From JBEDUK01 sp963781595 (GTDB lineage Bacteria; Actinomycetota; UBA4738): a stretch of 64,000 nt of DNA. The number at the start of each line of letters is the position of its first letter. Position 1 is the first letter of the stretch. Where the stretch lies: contig CAWAGG010000006.1 in NCBI GenBank assembly GCA_963781595.1, positions 496,001 through 560,000 of the forward strand, written 5' to 3'. This document shows, piece after piece, positions 24,399 to 33,659 of the stretch. The notes beneath the pieces are model-generated. The model was not told where the DNA came from. It worked only from the letters and a program-made list of their open reading frames with translations, and did no database searches. The position numbers and the translations under genes were made by a program.

Positions 24399-24819
24399 AT
24401 GGTCCTGGACACGAGCGGCCTCCTGGCGGCCCTGGACGCGGACCAACGACTGCACGACCCGGCGCGCGCCGCCCTCGAGTCCGACTCCGGCCCGTTCCTG
24501 CTGTCTCCGCTCGTCCTCGCCGAACTGGACTACCTGCTCGCGACGAGGGTCGGTCAGGAGGCCGAGACCGCGCTCCTCGACGAGGTCGCGCGCGGAACGT
24601 ATCGCCTCGCGTCGTTCGAGGCGCACGACGTCGAAGAGGCCGCGCGGATCGTGCGCCGGTACCCGAAACTCGGACTCGGCGCTCGCGGATGCCTCGGTCG
24701 TGGTCATCGCCGGGAGACACCGGACGACGCGGCTGCTGACCCTCGACGAACGCCATTTCCGCACGGTTCGGCCGCTCCACGGCCGATCGTTCGCGCTGCT
24801 CCCGCTCGACGCGCGCTGA
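24399..24819 (+). pseudogene. PIN-domain (VapC-type) toxin interrupted by a frameshift
   Basis: Starts at ATG 24399 after AGGAGAAGG. Frame 1 encodes the first part of a PIN RNase: Asp4 in MVLDTSGLLAAL and Glu42 in VLAELDYLL. After YPKLGLG near 24680 the family sequence continues in the +1 frame as LADASVVVIAGRHRTTRL and TLDERHFRTV, ending at TGA 24817-24819. Removing one base near 24681 restores a protein of about 139 residues with Asp97 and Asp116 completing the metal site. As written the toxin loses two of four acidic residues and should be inactive. Confidence 0.85.
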
Positions 24820-24932
24820 CCGACACCGGGCATCACGCGGGTTCGCGTGAGCCGCCGTCGCCTATCATCCATCGGCCGCCCGCGCGCTGGACCTGTTCCG
24901 CCTGCACGAGTCGAAACCGAAGGGCCGGCTAC

Positions 24933-26332
24933 ATGCTGCTCACGATCACGACTACCCATCGACCTGCGACCGACCTCGGGTACCTGCTGCACAAGCACCC
25001 GGATGCGGTTCGAACCGTCGACCTCGCGTTCGGCCCGGCGCACGTGTTCTTCCCCGAGGCCTCCGACGAACGCTGCACGGCGGCCCTCCTCCTCGAGGTC
25101 GACCCCGTCGGCCTGATCCGTCGCGACCGCGGGGGAACGACCGGTTCGCCCTGGCCGGGTACGTGAACGACCGCCCGTACGTGGCGTCCTCGTTCATGAG
25201 CGTCGCGCTCGGGAAGCTGTTCGGCACGGCGCTCTCCGGCACGAGCGCGGACCGCCAGGAGCTCGCGGAGACTGAGATCCCGCTCGAGGCCAGGATCCCG
25301 GTGCTGCCGTGCGGCAGCGGCGAACCGCTCCTCCGCCAGCTGTTCGAGCCGCTCGGCTATGAGGTCGAAGCCGAACCGATGCCGCTCGACGACCGGTTCC
25401 CCGAGTGGGGCGATTCGCGGTACCTGTCGGTCACGCTGAAAGGGACGCTCCGGCTGCAGGCGCTGCTCCAGCACCTCTACGTCCTGCTGCCCGTGCTGGA
25501 CGACGACAAGCATTACTGGGTCGACGAGGCGGAGATCGAGAAGCTCCTCCGGCGCGGCGGCGACTGGCTCGCGGCGCACCCCGAACGCGAGCTGATCACG
25601 CGGCGCTATCTGCGCTATTCGCGCGGCCTCACGTCACGGGCGCTCGCGCAGCTCCTGGAGGAGGACCAGCCGGCGGACCCCGATGCCGAGGTAGACGCGC
25701 ACGACCGCGAGGAGGAGGCGGTCGAGGACAAGATCAGCCTCCGTGACCAGCGACTCGGGTCCGTCGTGGCGGCCCTCAAGGCCTCCGGCGCGCGGCGCGT
25801 GCTTGACCTGGGGTGCGGCGGCGGTCAGCTGCTGCGCCGGCTCCTCGACGAGAAGTCGTTCGAGGAGATCGTCGGCGTCGACGTGTCGCACGGCGCGCTG
25901 GAGGCCGCCTCCAGGCGCCTCCGCCTCGACCGCATGCCGGAGCGCCAGCGGGCCAGGATCCAGCTTCTCCAGAGCTCGCTGACCTACCGGGACAAGCGGC
26001 TGGAGGGGTTCGACGCGGCCGCCGCCGTCGAGGTGATCGAACACCTCGACCCTTCCCGCGTGGCCGCGTTCGAGCGCGCGCTCTTCGGCGCGGCGAAGCC
26101 GGGGACCATCGTGATCACGACGCCGAACGTCGAGTACAACGTGCGGTTCGAAGGCCTCCCCGCGGGCAAGCTGCGCCACCGCGATCACCGGTTCGAATGG
26201 AACCGCGCGGAGTTCGAGGCATGGGCGAACCGCGTCGCCGAGCGCTACGGGTACGCGGCGCGCCTGCTCCCGGTCGGCGACGTCGACCCGGAGGTCGGCT
26301 CGCCGACGCAGATGGCGGTGTTCTCCCGATGA
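24933..26332 (+). CDS. hen1: RNA 3'-terminal ribose 2'-O-methyltransferase Hen1 (frameshifted)
   Basis: Partner of Pnkp in bacterial RNA repair; it methylates the 2'-OH at the cut site before sealing so the repaired RNA resists re-cleavage. The N-terminal domain starts MLLTITTTHRPATDLGYLLH at ATG 24933 and reads to VDPVGLIRRDRGG. The frame then breaks at the run of five G's (25131-25135) and continues from NDRFALAGYVNDRPYVASSF in the next frame to 26332. One added G restores about 466 residues, the normal size. The C-terminal methyltransferase has VLDLGCGGGQLL, metal ligands in EVIEHLDP and a His in RHRDHRFEW. Downstream of the break an intact frame from 25163 remains. It overlaps pnkp by ATGA. 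Confidence 0.9.
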
Positions 26333-28893
26333 GGATCGCGATCCCCGACCTCTCGCTGGTGGTCCTCGTCGGCGCGTCCGGCTCGGGCAAGTCGACGTTC
26401 GCGTCGAAGCACTTCCTGTCGACCGAGGTGATCTCCTCCGACGTCTGCCGAGGCCTGGTCAGCGACGACCAGAACGACATGGCCGCTACGAACGCTGCGT
26501 TCGAGGTGCTGCACTTCATCGCGTCGAAGCGCCTGGAGGGCGGCAAGCTCACGGTGATCGATGCGACGAACGTCCAGCGCGAAGCCCGCGCCCCGCTGAT
26601 CCGGCTGGCGCGCGAGCAGTACTGCCTCCCCGTCGCGATCGTCCTCGACCTGCCCGAGAAGCTCTGCCACGAACGCAACGCCACGCGACCCGACCGGCAG
26701 TTCGGACCACACGTGGTGCGGAACCACGCCCGGAACCTGCGGCGTTCGCTGAAGGGGCTCGAACGAGAGGGCTTCCGGCGGGTGTTCGTCCTGCATTCGC
26801 CCGAAGAGGTTGACGCGGCCGAGGTCGTCCGCGAGCCGCTCTGGAACGACCGCCGGACCGACCACGGTCCGTTCGACATCATCGGAGACGTCCACGGCTG
26901 CTTCGACGAACTGGTAAAGCTCCTTGACGAACTCGGCTACGAGGTCGCGCCCGACGGCGCGGGCGCTCGGCATCCGGACGGTCGCCGCGCGATCTTCCTG
27001 GGGGACCTGGTGGACCGCGGGCCGAACTCGCCCGGCGCGCTCCGGCTGGTGATGGGGATGGTGGCATCCGACTCGGCGCTCTGCGTTCCGGGGAACCACG
27101 AGAACAAGCTCGTCCGGAAGCTGAAGGGCCGCAACGTCCAGGTCACGCACGGGCTCGCCGAGACGCTCGAGCAGCTCGACCGCGAACCCGAGGGCTTCGC
27201 GGACGAGGTGCGCGAGTTCCTGGACGGGCTGGTCAGTCACTACCTCCTGGACGGTGGCCGGCTGGTCGTCGCCCATGCCGGCATGAAGGAACGCATGCAG
27301 GGTCGCGCGGCCGGCGCGGTGCGGGACTTCGCCCTGTACGGCGAGACGACGGGCGAGACCGACGAGTTCGGGCTGCCCGTCCGGTACCCGTGGGCCGACG
27401 ACTACCGCGGTGAGGCGTTCGTCGTCTACGGGCACACGCCGGTGCCCGAGCCGCGGTGGGTGAATCGCACGATCTGCGTCGACACCGGGTGCGTGTTCGG
27501 CGGACACCTCACCGCGCTCCGGTACCCGGAACGAGAGCTGGTCTCGGTGCCGGCGGCGCGGATCTACTACGAACCCGCGAAGCCGTTCGAGCCGTCGGCG
27601 GAAGCGGCTGGGGCGGAGCCGTCGACGGCCGCGCGCGAGGGCGACCTGCTGGATGTCGACGATGTGCTCGGCAAGCGGCAGATCCAGACGCGCCTCGGGC
27701 GGTCCGTGACCGTACGCGAGGAGAACGCGATCGCGGCGCTGGAGGCGATGAGCCGGTTCGCCGTCGACCCGCGGTGGCTGATCTACCTCCCCCCCACGAT
27801 GGCCCCGCCGGCGACGTCGAAGGTCGAGGGCCTGCTCGAACACCCCGCCGAGGCGTTCGCGGAGTACCGCGGGGAAGGTATCGCCTCGGTGATCTGCGAG
27901 GAGAAACACATGGGCTCGCGCGCGATCCTGATCGTCTGTCGCGAGCCGTCGGTGGCCGTCCGTCGGTTCGGCAGCGACCGCGACGCGGACGGCGTCTGCT
28001 ACACGCGGACCGGCCGGCCATTCTTCGCGGACGCGGCGACGGAACGAACGCTGCTGGCGCGCGTGCGCGACGCGGCGTCGAACGCCGGCCTCTGGGACCG
28101 CCTCGAGACCGACTGGATGGGGCTCGACTGCGAGCTGCTGCCCTGGTCGGCGAAGGCAGAAGGGCTCCTCCGCGGGCAGTACGCACCGGTCGGCGCCGCC
28201 GGGTCGGTCGCGTTGGCGGAGACCGAACGCGTCCTGGCCGCCGCCCTCGCACGCGACATCGACGCGAACGCCCTCGGGCCGCTGGCCGAACGGACCCGTG
28301 GGCGCGCCGCGACGGTGGACGGCTTCGTCGACGCGTACCGGCGCTACTGCTGGCCGGTCGCATCGCTGGACGACCTGAAGCTCGCGCCGTTCCAGGTGTT
28401 GGCGGCGGAGGGCCGCGCGTTCGCGCTGGAAGACCACCCGTGGCACCTCGACGTGCTCGCCGCGCTCTGCGCCGAGGACGAAGGGATCTTCCGTCCGACC
28501 CGGCACCTCGCGGTCGAGGTGACGGACCCCGAGAGCATCGCCGCAGGCGAACGCTGGTGGCAGGAGCTGACGGACGCGGGCGGGGAGGGGATGGTGGTCA
28601 AGCCCGTCTCGCCGGTTGCCCGCGCGCGCCGCGGCATCGCGCAGCCGGGGATCAAGGTCCGCGGCCGCGAGTACCTGCGGATCATCTACGGGCCGGAGTA
28701 CACGATGGAGGCGAACCTGACCCGCCTCCGTCAGCGCGCGCTCGGCCACAAGCGGTCACTCGCGCAGCGTGAGTTCGCCTTAGGCATCGAGGCGCTCGAG
28801 CGGTTCGTTCGGCACGAGCCGCTCTACCGCGTGCACGAGTGCGTGTTCGGCGTGCTCGCGATGGAGAGCGAAGCCGTCGACCCAGCGTTGTAG
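26329..28893 (+). CDS. pnkp: Polynucleotide kinase-phosphatase/ligase Pnkp
   Basis: 854-residue end-healing and sealing enzyme of the Hen1-Pnkp RNA repair system. The 5' kinase domain has P-loop GASGSGKST with Lys21. The metallophosphatase has GDVHGCFDE (Asp187, His189, the same numbers as in Clostridium thermocellum Pnkp), FLGDLVDRGPNS and PGNHENKL. The ligase/adenylyltransferase domain has EEKHMGSRA with nucleotidyl Lys526, plus DCELLPW and GEGMVVKP motifs. The frame is continuous. It overlaps hen1 by ATGA, so the two are translationally coupled. Likely substrates are tRNAs cut by ribotoxins. Confidence 0.97.
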   Translation: MRIAIPDLSLVVLVGASGSGKSTFASKHFLSTEVISSDVCRGLVSDDQNDMAATNAAFEVLHFIASKRLEGGKLTVIDATNVQREARAPLIRLAREQYCLPVAIVLDLPEKLCHERNATRPDRQFGPHVVRNHARNLRRSLKGLEREGFRRVFVLHSPEEVDAAEVVREPLWNDRRTDHGPFDIIGDVHGCFDELVKLLDELGYEVAPDGAGARHPDGRRAIFLGDLVDRGPNSPGALRLVMGMVASDSALCVPGNHENKLVRKLKGRNVQVTHGLAETLEQLDREPEGFADEVREFLDGLVSHYLLDGGRLVVAHAGMKERMQGRAAGAVRDFALYGETTGETDEFGLPVRYPWADDYRGEAFVVYGHTPVPEPRWVNRTICVDTGCVFGGHLTALRYPERELVSVPAARIYYEPAKPFEPSAEAAGAEPSTAAREGDLLDVDDVLGKRQIQTRLGRSVTVREENAIAALEAMSRFAVDPRWLIYLPPTMAPPATSKVEGLLEHPAEAFAEYRGEGIASVICEEKHMGSRAILIVCREPSVAVRRFGSDRDADGVCYTRTGRPFFADAATERTLLARVRDAASNAGLWDRLETDWMGLDCELLPWSAKAEGLLRGQYAPVGAAGSVALAETERVLAAALARDIDANALGPLAERTRGRAATVDGFVDAYRRYCWPVASLDDLKLAPFQVLAAEGRAFALEDHPWHLDVLAALCAEDEGIFRPTRHLAVEVTDPESIAAGERWWQELTDAGGEGMVVKPVSPVARARRGIAQPGIKVRGREYLRIIYGPEYTMEANLTRLRQRALGHKRSLAQREFALGIEALERFVRHEPLYRVHECVFGVLAMESEAVDPAL

Positions 28894-28903
28894 CGAACAA
28901 GGG

Positions 28904-29320
28904 TCAGCGAGGACGAGCGGGCTCACCGATCTTGGATGCCACCAGCCATAACGACCAACCAACGACCGCGCCGATGACGTTCAGGACGACATCGTCGATG
29001 TCTGCAGAACGCCCCTGGTTCAGCAGGAACTGCCCGACCTCGATGATCATGGAAAGCACCGCGGCGACGGACAACACGAGCGGCAGCGTCCAGCGGCGGG
29101 AAACGAAAGGCAAGAGAAGGCCCAAGGGAACGAACAGGGCGACGTTGCCGAGCACTTCGGCCACTGTCCTCGGTGGATCAGCGAAGTACGAGCGGAACGG
29201 AACCAGGTTGAAGTAGGAACGAGGTCCAGGCTGCGCGCCCAGGCCTGCGAGTGTCCCGTACGTCGCGATGATCAGCCAGCAGCCGACGAGGAGCAGGGCG
29301 ATCCGGCGGCTCCAGGCCAC
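28904..29320 (-). CDS. VanZ-like family membrane protein
   Basis: 138 residues with four hydrophobic helices. Family features include NLVPFRSYF, EVLGNVALFVPLGLLLP, IEVGQFLLNQGRSADIDDVVLNVIG and a final helix. VanZ-like proteins are linked to glycopeptide tolerance or cell-surface functions, but most have no known role. Start is GTG 29320. It converges on pnkp 10 bases away. About 170 bases upstream to 29492 hold no gene I can support. Confidence 0.9.
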   Translation of the reverse strand: MAWSRRIALLLVGCWLIIATYGTLAGLGAQPGPRSYFNLVPFRSYFADPPRTVAEVLGNVALFVPLGLLLPFVSRRWTLPLVLSVAAVLSMIIEVGQFLLNQGRSADIDDVVLNVIGAVVGWSLWLVASKIGEPARPR

Positions 29321-29492
29321 CCTGCCATCGATTTCAAGGCGTCGTAGTCCCGACCAGAACCGTGGTGCCGAGGAGAGCGCCCATGCCGAGGAGCACGCCG
29401 ACGTGCGCTGAGAGCTCTCGCAGAACTACCTCCCTCCCGCCCGCGATGACCGTAGACGCGCGCGACGGCGTCCGCCAAGCGTCCTCGCGCGC

Positions 29493-31601
29493 TCAGTCGT
29501 TCCAGAGGCCCGCGAGGAAGGCGTCGACGTGGTTCGAACCACGCTCGATGTCCTCTCGAGCGACCGTCCGTTCGTCGTCGGTGAACGACGTCCGTTCGTC
29601 GAAGTTCGACCGGACCTGCTCTGGCAGGAATCGAGACACCTGCGCGTAGGAGTGACGGTCTGACATCGGCCGGCCGCCCGTATGGTACCGGAGGGGCACG
29701 TGGACGAACAGCGCGTCCCGGGCCCGGGTGAGCGCCACGTACAGGAGCCGGCGTTCCTCCTCGATCTGTTCGGCGTCACCCGTCGCCATGTCCGACGGGA
29801 TGTTGCCGTCGGTCGCGTGGATCACGTGGACCTCGTCCCACTCGCAGCCCTTCGCCGAGTGGATCGTCGAGAGCACGAGCCAGTCCTCGTCCAGCAACGG
29901 GGGCCCGGCGAGGTCACCGGTCGAGGCAGGCGGGTCGAGCGTCAGGTCGGCGAGGAACGAAGAACGCGACCGTGCGCCGCCGGCCAGCACCGCCAACTGC
30001 TCGACGTCGCGCAGCCGGGACGCGGCCGATGGGTACAGACGAACGAACGCCGGCTCCAGGAACCATCCGATGCGCTGGAGCTGGGTCGCGACCGGCGGTT
30101 CGGGCGCATGGTCGAGCAGCCTGACGACCTCGAGCAGCCGCGACAGCCCCTCGCGTGCGGCGGGCGGGACCTTCGGTGGCGAATCCAGCAGCACGCGCAA
30201 GGGCGACGGCGCGCCCCCGTCGCGCGGCTCCGCCACACCGAGCGACGCGGCCAGCCGACGCGCCGTCGCCGGCCCGACGCCGTCCAGGAGCTGGAGGACG
30301 CGGAACCACGAGACCTCGTCGTCCGGGTTCTCCAGGATCCGGAGGCACGCCAGCACGTCCTTCACATGCGCGGCCTCGAGGAACTTCAGTCCCCCGTACT
30401 TGACGAACGGGATGTTCCGGCGGGCGAGTTCGATCTCCAGCAGGTCGCTGTGGTGCGCCGCCCGGAACAGCACCGCTTGCCGTTTCAGGGCCAGGCCGCG
30501 TTCGCGGGCATCGAGCACCGCCTCGCACACGCCCGACGCCTGCTCGGCCTCGTCCAGGTGCGTGATCAGCGCCGGCCGAGCCTGGCCGCAGCGCGCCGAC
30601 CACAGCGTCTTGTCGTGCCGCTTCGTCGCCAGCGCGATCACGTCGTTCGACGCGGCCAGCAGCGGCGGCGTCGAGCGATAGTTCTGCTCCAGGCGGATCA
30701 CGCGCGCGCCTTCGAACGCCCGAGGGAAGTCGAGGATGTTCCGAACCGTCGCCGAGCGGAACGCGTAGATCGCTTGCGCGTCGTCCCCGACGACCATCAG
30801 GTTCGTCACGCCGTGCGTGTACGCGCCCGTGAGGATGTCGGCCTGGAGGGCGTTCGTGTCTTGGTACTCGTCGACCAGGATGTGGTCGAAGAGCCGCGCC
30901 ACCCGCACGCCTTCGTCCGACAGCATCAACGCGCGCCAATGCAGCAGCAGGTCGTCGTAGTCGAGGACGTTCGCCGCGCGCTTCCGTTCGACGTACCGCT
31001 CGAAGACGCTCCGGATCCCGTCGACCTCATCGGCGCACCACGGGTAGTCGCGCTTGAGGACCTCGGTGAGCCGGATCTGCGCGTTGACCGTCCGCGAGTA
31101 GATCGCGGCCAGCGCGTCCTTGCGGGGGAACCGCCGTTCGGCCTCGCCCAGCCGGAGCTCGCCGCGGATCAGGTTCATCAGGTCACCGGCGTCGGCCTGG
31201 TCCATCACGGTGAAGTCGGGCCGAACGCCGACGCTTCGGCCGAACCCGCGCAGCAGGCGGTTCGCGGTCGCGTGGAACGTCCCGCCCCAGACGCGACCGC
31301 GCCGGTCGCGGGTGGCTTCGCCGACCATGCGCGCGGCCCGCGAGAGCATCTCGCGCGCGGCGCGGCGCGTGAACGTGAGCAGCAGGATCCGCTCGGGCGG
31401 GGTGCCCTCGGCGATCAGGTGGGCGACCCGGCAGGCGAGCGTCATCGTCTTGCCGGTCCCGGCTCCGGCGATCACCAGGACGGGGCCGCCGGGGCTCATC
31501 ATCGCGGCTTCCCGCTGGGCGTCGTTCAGGGAAGCGAGCCATGGGGGCGGCACACCGGAGGCAGGCGTCCCGGAGGGGGCGAGCGTCTCTCGAACGAACA
31601 C
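29493..31601 (-). CDS. UvrD/Rep-family (superfamily 1A) ATP-dependent DNA helicase
   Basis: 702 residues. LNDAQREAAM is the Q-motif region, Walker A is GAGTGKT with Lys51, and further motifs are LLLTFTRRAAREML, LVDEYQDTN (motif II), VVGDDAQAIYAFR (motif III), EQNYRS (motif IV), STIHSAKGCEWDEVHVI (motif V) and RRLLYVALTRA (motif VI). It unwinds DNA 3' to 5' in repair or recombination. Start is GTG 31601: TAGGGT lies 10 bases upstream, and a LexA-type SOS box overlaps the start. The open frame continues upstream to 32192 but would overlap the divergent YCII gene. Confidence 0.95.
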   Translation of the reverse strand: MFVRETLAPSGTPASGVPPPWLASLNDAQREAAMMSPGGPVLVIAGAGTGKTMTLACRVAHLIAEGTPPERILLLTFTRRAAREMLSRAARMVGEATRDRRGRVWGGTFHATANRLLRGFGRSVGVRPDFTVMDQADAGDLMNLIRGELRLGEAERRFPRKDALAAIYSRTVNAQIRLTEVLKRDYPWCADEVDGIRSVFERYVERKRAANVLDYDDLLLHWRALMLSDEGVRVARLFDHILVDEYQDTNALQADILTGAYTHGVTNLMVVGDDAQAIYAFRSATVRNILDFPRAFEGARVIRLEQNYRSTPPLLAASNDVIALATKRHDKTLWSARCGQARPALITHLDEAEQASGVCEAVLDARERGLALKRQAVLFRAAHHSDLLEIELARRNIPFVKYGGLKFLEAAHVKDVLACLRILENPDDEVSWFRVLQLLDGVGPATARRLAASLGVAEPRDGGAPSPLRVLLDSPPKVPPAAREGLSRLLEVVRLLDHAPEPPVATQLQRIGWFLEPAFVRLYPSAASRLRDVEQLAVLAGGARSRSSFLADLTLDPPASTGDLAGPPLLDEDWLVLSTIHSAKGCEWDEVHVIHATDGNIPSDMATGDAEQIEEERRLLYVALTRARDALFVHVPLRYHTGGRPMSDRHSYAQVSRFLPEQVRSNFDERTSFTDDERTVAREDIERGSNHVDAFLAGLWND

Positions 31602-31609
31602 GTGTTCGA
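31594..31609. promoter_or_regulatory. SOS (LexA) box at the helicase start
   Basis: CGAACACGTGTTCG (31595-31608) is a perfect palindrome and fits the Gram-positive LexA consensus CGAACRNRYGTTYG at every position. It lies between the -10 box and the start codon of the minus-strand helicase, where bound LexA would block transcription. DNA-damage induction is therefore likely; lexA itself is not in the window. Confidence 0.85.
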
Positions 31610-31611
31610 GC

Positions 31612-31617
31612 ACCCTA
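31612..31617 (-). promoter_or_regulatory. -10 box of the helicase gene (leaderless)
   Basis: Minus-strand TAGGGT lies 10 bases before GTG 31601 and next to the SOS box. Confidence 0.6.
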
Positions 31618-31733
31618 CCCCACGCCGCCGACGCGAGCGCCGAACCACACCACAGAACGTCGAAGCCCACGCGCGTCGTTCGTCGTATCGCGGGAGGATG
31701 CCGAGGAGCCACGGATCGAGGGAAGGAGCGCAC

Positions 31734-32111
31734 ATGAAGTTCGTCCTGATGACGATCGTCTCGCCGGAGCGGATGGACGCGTGGGAAGCCGCGTCGAGCG
31801 AGGAGCGCCAGGCGAACGTGGACGAGACGATCGCCTGGTTCCGCGATTACAGCGGCCGTGGCTGGATCACCGGCGGCGCAGAGCTGGGGCTCCCGGCCAG
31901 GGCGAAGACGGTCCGTCGCAGGGGCGTCACCGACGGTCCCTACGCGGAGACGAAGGAGGTCCTGGGCGGCTTCATCACCGTCGATGTGCCGACCGAGGCG
32001 GACGCGATCGAGATGGCGTCGCGCTGGCCGGGCCTGGAGTTCGACGGTGACGCCGTCGAGGTTCGGCCCGAGGGCGACACGGCCGGCGACGTGGCCGCGG
32101 AGCGAACCTAG
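31734..32111 (+). CDS. YCII-related (DGPF-type) domain protein
   Basis: 125 residues. The core reads MKFVLMTIVSP, then GWITGGAELGLPARAKTVR and VTDGPYAETKEVLGGF, the DGPF signature of YCII-related proteins, then a helix (EADAIEMASRWPG). Such proteins often accompany ECF41 sigma factors, but none is adjacent here. Their ferredoxin-like fold may bind or convert small ligands; function unknown. GGAAGGAG seven bases upstream supports ATG 31734. Divergent from the helicase. Confidence 0.9.
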   Translation: MKFVLMTIVSPERMDAWEAASSEERQANVDETIAWFRDYSGRGWITGGAELGLPARAKTVRRRGVTDGPYAETKEVLGGFITVDVPTEADAIEMASRWPGLEFDGDAVEVRPEGDTAGDVAAERT

Positions 32112-32233
32112 ATCCCAGCGCAGCCGGGCGGGTCGAGCGGGCCGGACGGCTCGCAGCCCGCGGGCCTGCAGGCCCATGCCGCGCGTCCCCACGGGGCCGA
32201 CGCTCTCCTCTGACGCACGAGGAGGGCGGAGGC

Positions 32234-33631
32234 ATGGACGCGAACCCGAGCGCGGGCTGGTTCGAGCCGTACAAGATCAAGATGGTCGAACGCATCCCCG
32301 TCACCACGCACGAGGAACGTCGCAAGGCGATCGATGAAGCGGGTTGGAACACGTTCCTGCTTCGTTCGGACGAGGTGACGTTCGACCTGCTGACGGACTC
32401 CGGCACGAACGCGATGAGCGACCGACAGTGGGCCGGCCTGATGCTCGGCGACGAGGCCTACGCGGGGAGCCGGAACTTCTACCACCTGGAGGAGGCGGTC
32501 CGTCGCGCCTACGGCTACGCGCACGTGATCCCGACGCACCAGGGCCGCGGCGCGGAGCACATCGTCTCGAGGATGCTGATCGAACCCGGCGACCACGTCC
32601 CGGCGAACATGTACTTCACGACCACGCGGCTTCATCAGGAGCTGGCGGGCGCGATCTTCCACGACGTGATCGTCGACGAGGCGCACGACCCGGCCAGCCG
32701 GCATCCGTTCAAGGGCAACGTCGATATCGCGAAGCTCGAGGCGCTCGCTCGCGACGTCGGCGTCGACCACATCCCCTACATCAGCGTCGCGGCGACCGTG
32801 AACATGGCTGGGGGACAGCCGATCTCGATGGCGAACATGCGCGAGGTCCGCGACTGGGCGAAGCGCCACGGCGTCATCGTGATCCTGGACGCCACGCGAG
32901 CCGTCGAGAATGCCTTCTTCATCCAGGAGCGGGAGCCGGGCTTCGGCGACCGGACCGTCGCGGAGATCCTGCTGGAGCTGTGTTCGTACTCCGGCGGCTG
33001 CACGATGTCGGGGAAGAAGGATTCGCTGGTCAACATCGGCGGCTGGATCGCGCTGAACGACCCGGAGCTAGCCGCCGAAGCGAAGAACCTCTGCGTCGTC
33101 TACGAGGGGCTCCACACGTACGGCGGCCTCGCCGGCCGCGACATGGAGGCGATGGCGCGCGGGATCGAGGAGTCCGTCGACGACGACCACATCCGGTCGA
33201 GGATCATGCAGGTCCGCGAGCTCGGCTGGGCGCTGGAGGAACACGGCGTCCCGATCGTCGAACCGATCGGCGGCCACGCGGTGTTCGTCGACGCCAGGGC
33301 GTTCTACCCACACATCCCTCAGGAGGAGTTCCCGGCGCAGCGGCTCGCGGCGGAGATCTTCCTGGACTCGGGCACCCGGTCGATGGAGCGCGGGATCGTC
33401 TCCGCGGGCCGCGACCCGGAGACCGGTGAGCACCGGCACCCGAGGCTCGAGCTGGTTCGGCTCACGATCCCGCGGCGCGTCTACACGTCCCGCCAGCTGC
33501 GCGTCGTCGCCGACGGCATCGCTTCGGTCCAGGAACGGGCGGACGCGACCCAGGGCCTCCAGATGACCTATGAGCCGAAGTACCTGCGGTTCTTCCAGGC
33601 GCGGTTCCGGCCCCTCCAAGACGCCGGGTGA
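32234..33631 (+). CDS. tpl: Tyrosine phenol-lyase (beta-tyrosinase)
   Basis: 465 residues, a PLP-dependent beta-eliminating lyase splitting L-tyrosine into phenol, pyruvate and ammonia. Family motifs: LLTDSGTNAMSDRQWAG, THQGRGAEH, TMSGKKDSLVNIGG (cofactor Lys261/262), LAGRDMEAMARG and VRLTIPRRVYT. It is closer to tyrosine phenol-lyase than tryptophanase. It has NMYFTTTR where tryptophanase has a NYFFDTTQ-type segment, and TRSMERGIVSAGRD carries the Arg that recognises the tyrosine ring in TPL. GGAGGGCGGAGG precedes the ATG. Monocistronic between YCII and a methyltransferase. Enzyme specificity needs assay. Confidence 0.9.
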   Translation: MDANPSAGWFEPYKIKMVERIPVTTHEERRKAIDEAGWNTFLLRSDEVTFDLLTDSGTNAMSDRQWAGLMLGDEAYAGSRNFYHLEEAVRRAYGYAHVIPTHQGRGAEHIVSRMLIEPGDHVPANMYFTTTRLHQELAGAIFHDVIVDEAHDPASRHPFKGNVDIAKLEALARDVGVDHIPYISVAATVNMAGGQPISMANMREVRDWAKRHGVIVILDATRAVENAFFIQEREPGFGDRTVAEILLELCSYSGGCTMSGKKDSLVNIGGWIALNDPELAAEAKNLCVVYEGLHTYGGLAGRDMEAMARGIEESVDDDHIRSRIMQVRELGWALEEHGVPIVEPIGGHAVFVDARAFYPHIPQEEFPAQRLAAEIFLDSGTRSMERGIVSAGRDPETGEHRHPRLELVRLTIPRRVYTSRQLRVVADGIASVQERADATQGLQMTYEPKYLRFFQARFRPLQDAG

Positions 33632-33643
33632 GGTGGCCCGCCG

Positions 33644-33649
33644 TAGACT
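33644..33649 (+). promoter_or_regulatory. -10 box of the methyltransferase gene (leaderless)
   Basis: TAGACT lies 10 bases before ATG 33660. Confidence 0.5.
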
Positions 33650-33659
33650 CCGAAGCCTC

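Noticed and set aside
24864..24932. Extension of Hen1 upstream of ATG 24933 in the same open frame
   Set aside because: The upstream residues are Arg/Pro-rich and unlike Hen1, and the open frame exists only because it runs back into the PIN toxin region; MLLTITTTHRP is the normal N-terminus.
26245..28749. 834-codon open frame antisense to pnkp
   Set aside because: Shadow of high GC at third codon positions; low-complexity Arg/Val/His sequence and no recognisable domain.
29321..29492. Possible 29-residue hydrophobic peptide on the minus strand (ending VLLGMGALLGTTVLVGTTTP)
   Set aside because: It follows a GGGAGGGAGG sequence but would need a CTG start; too short and unsupported to call.
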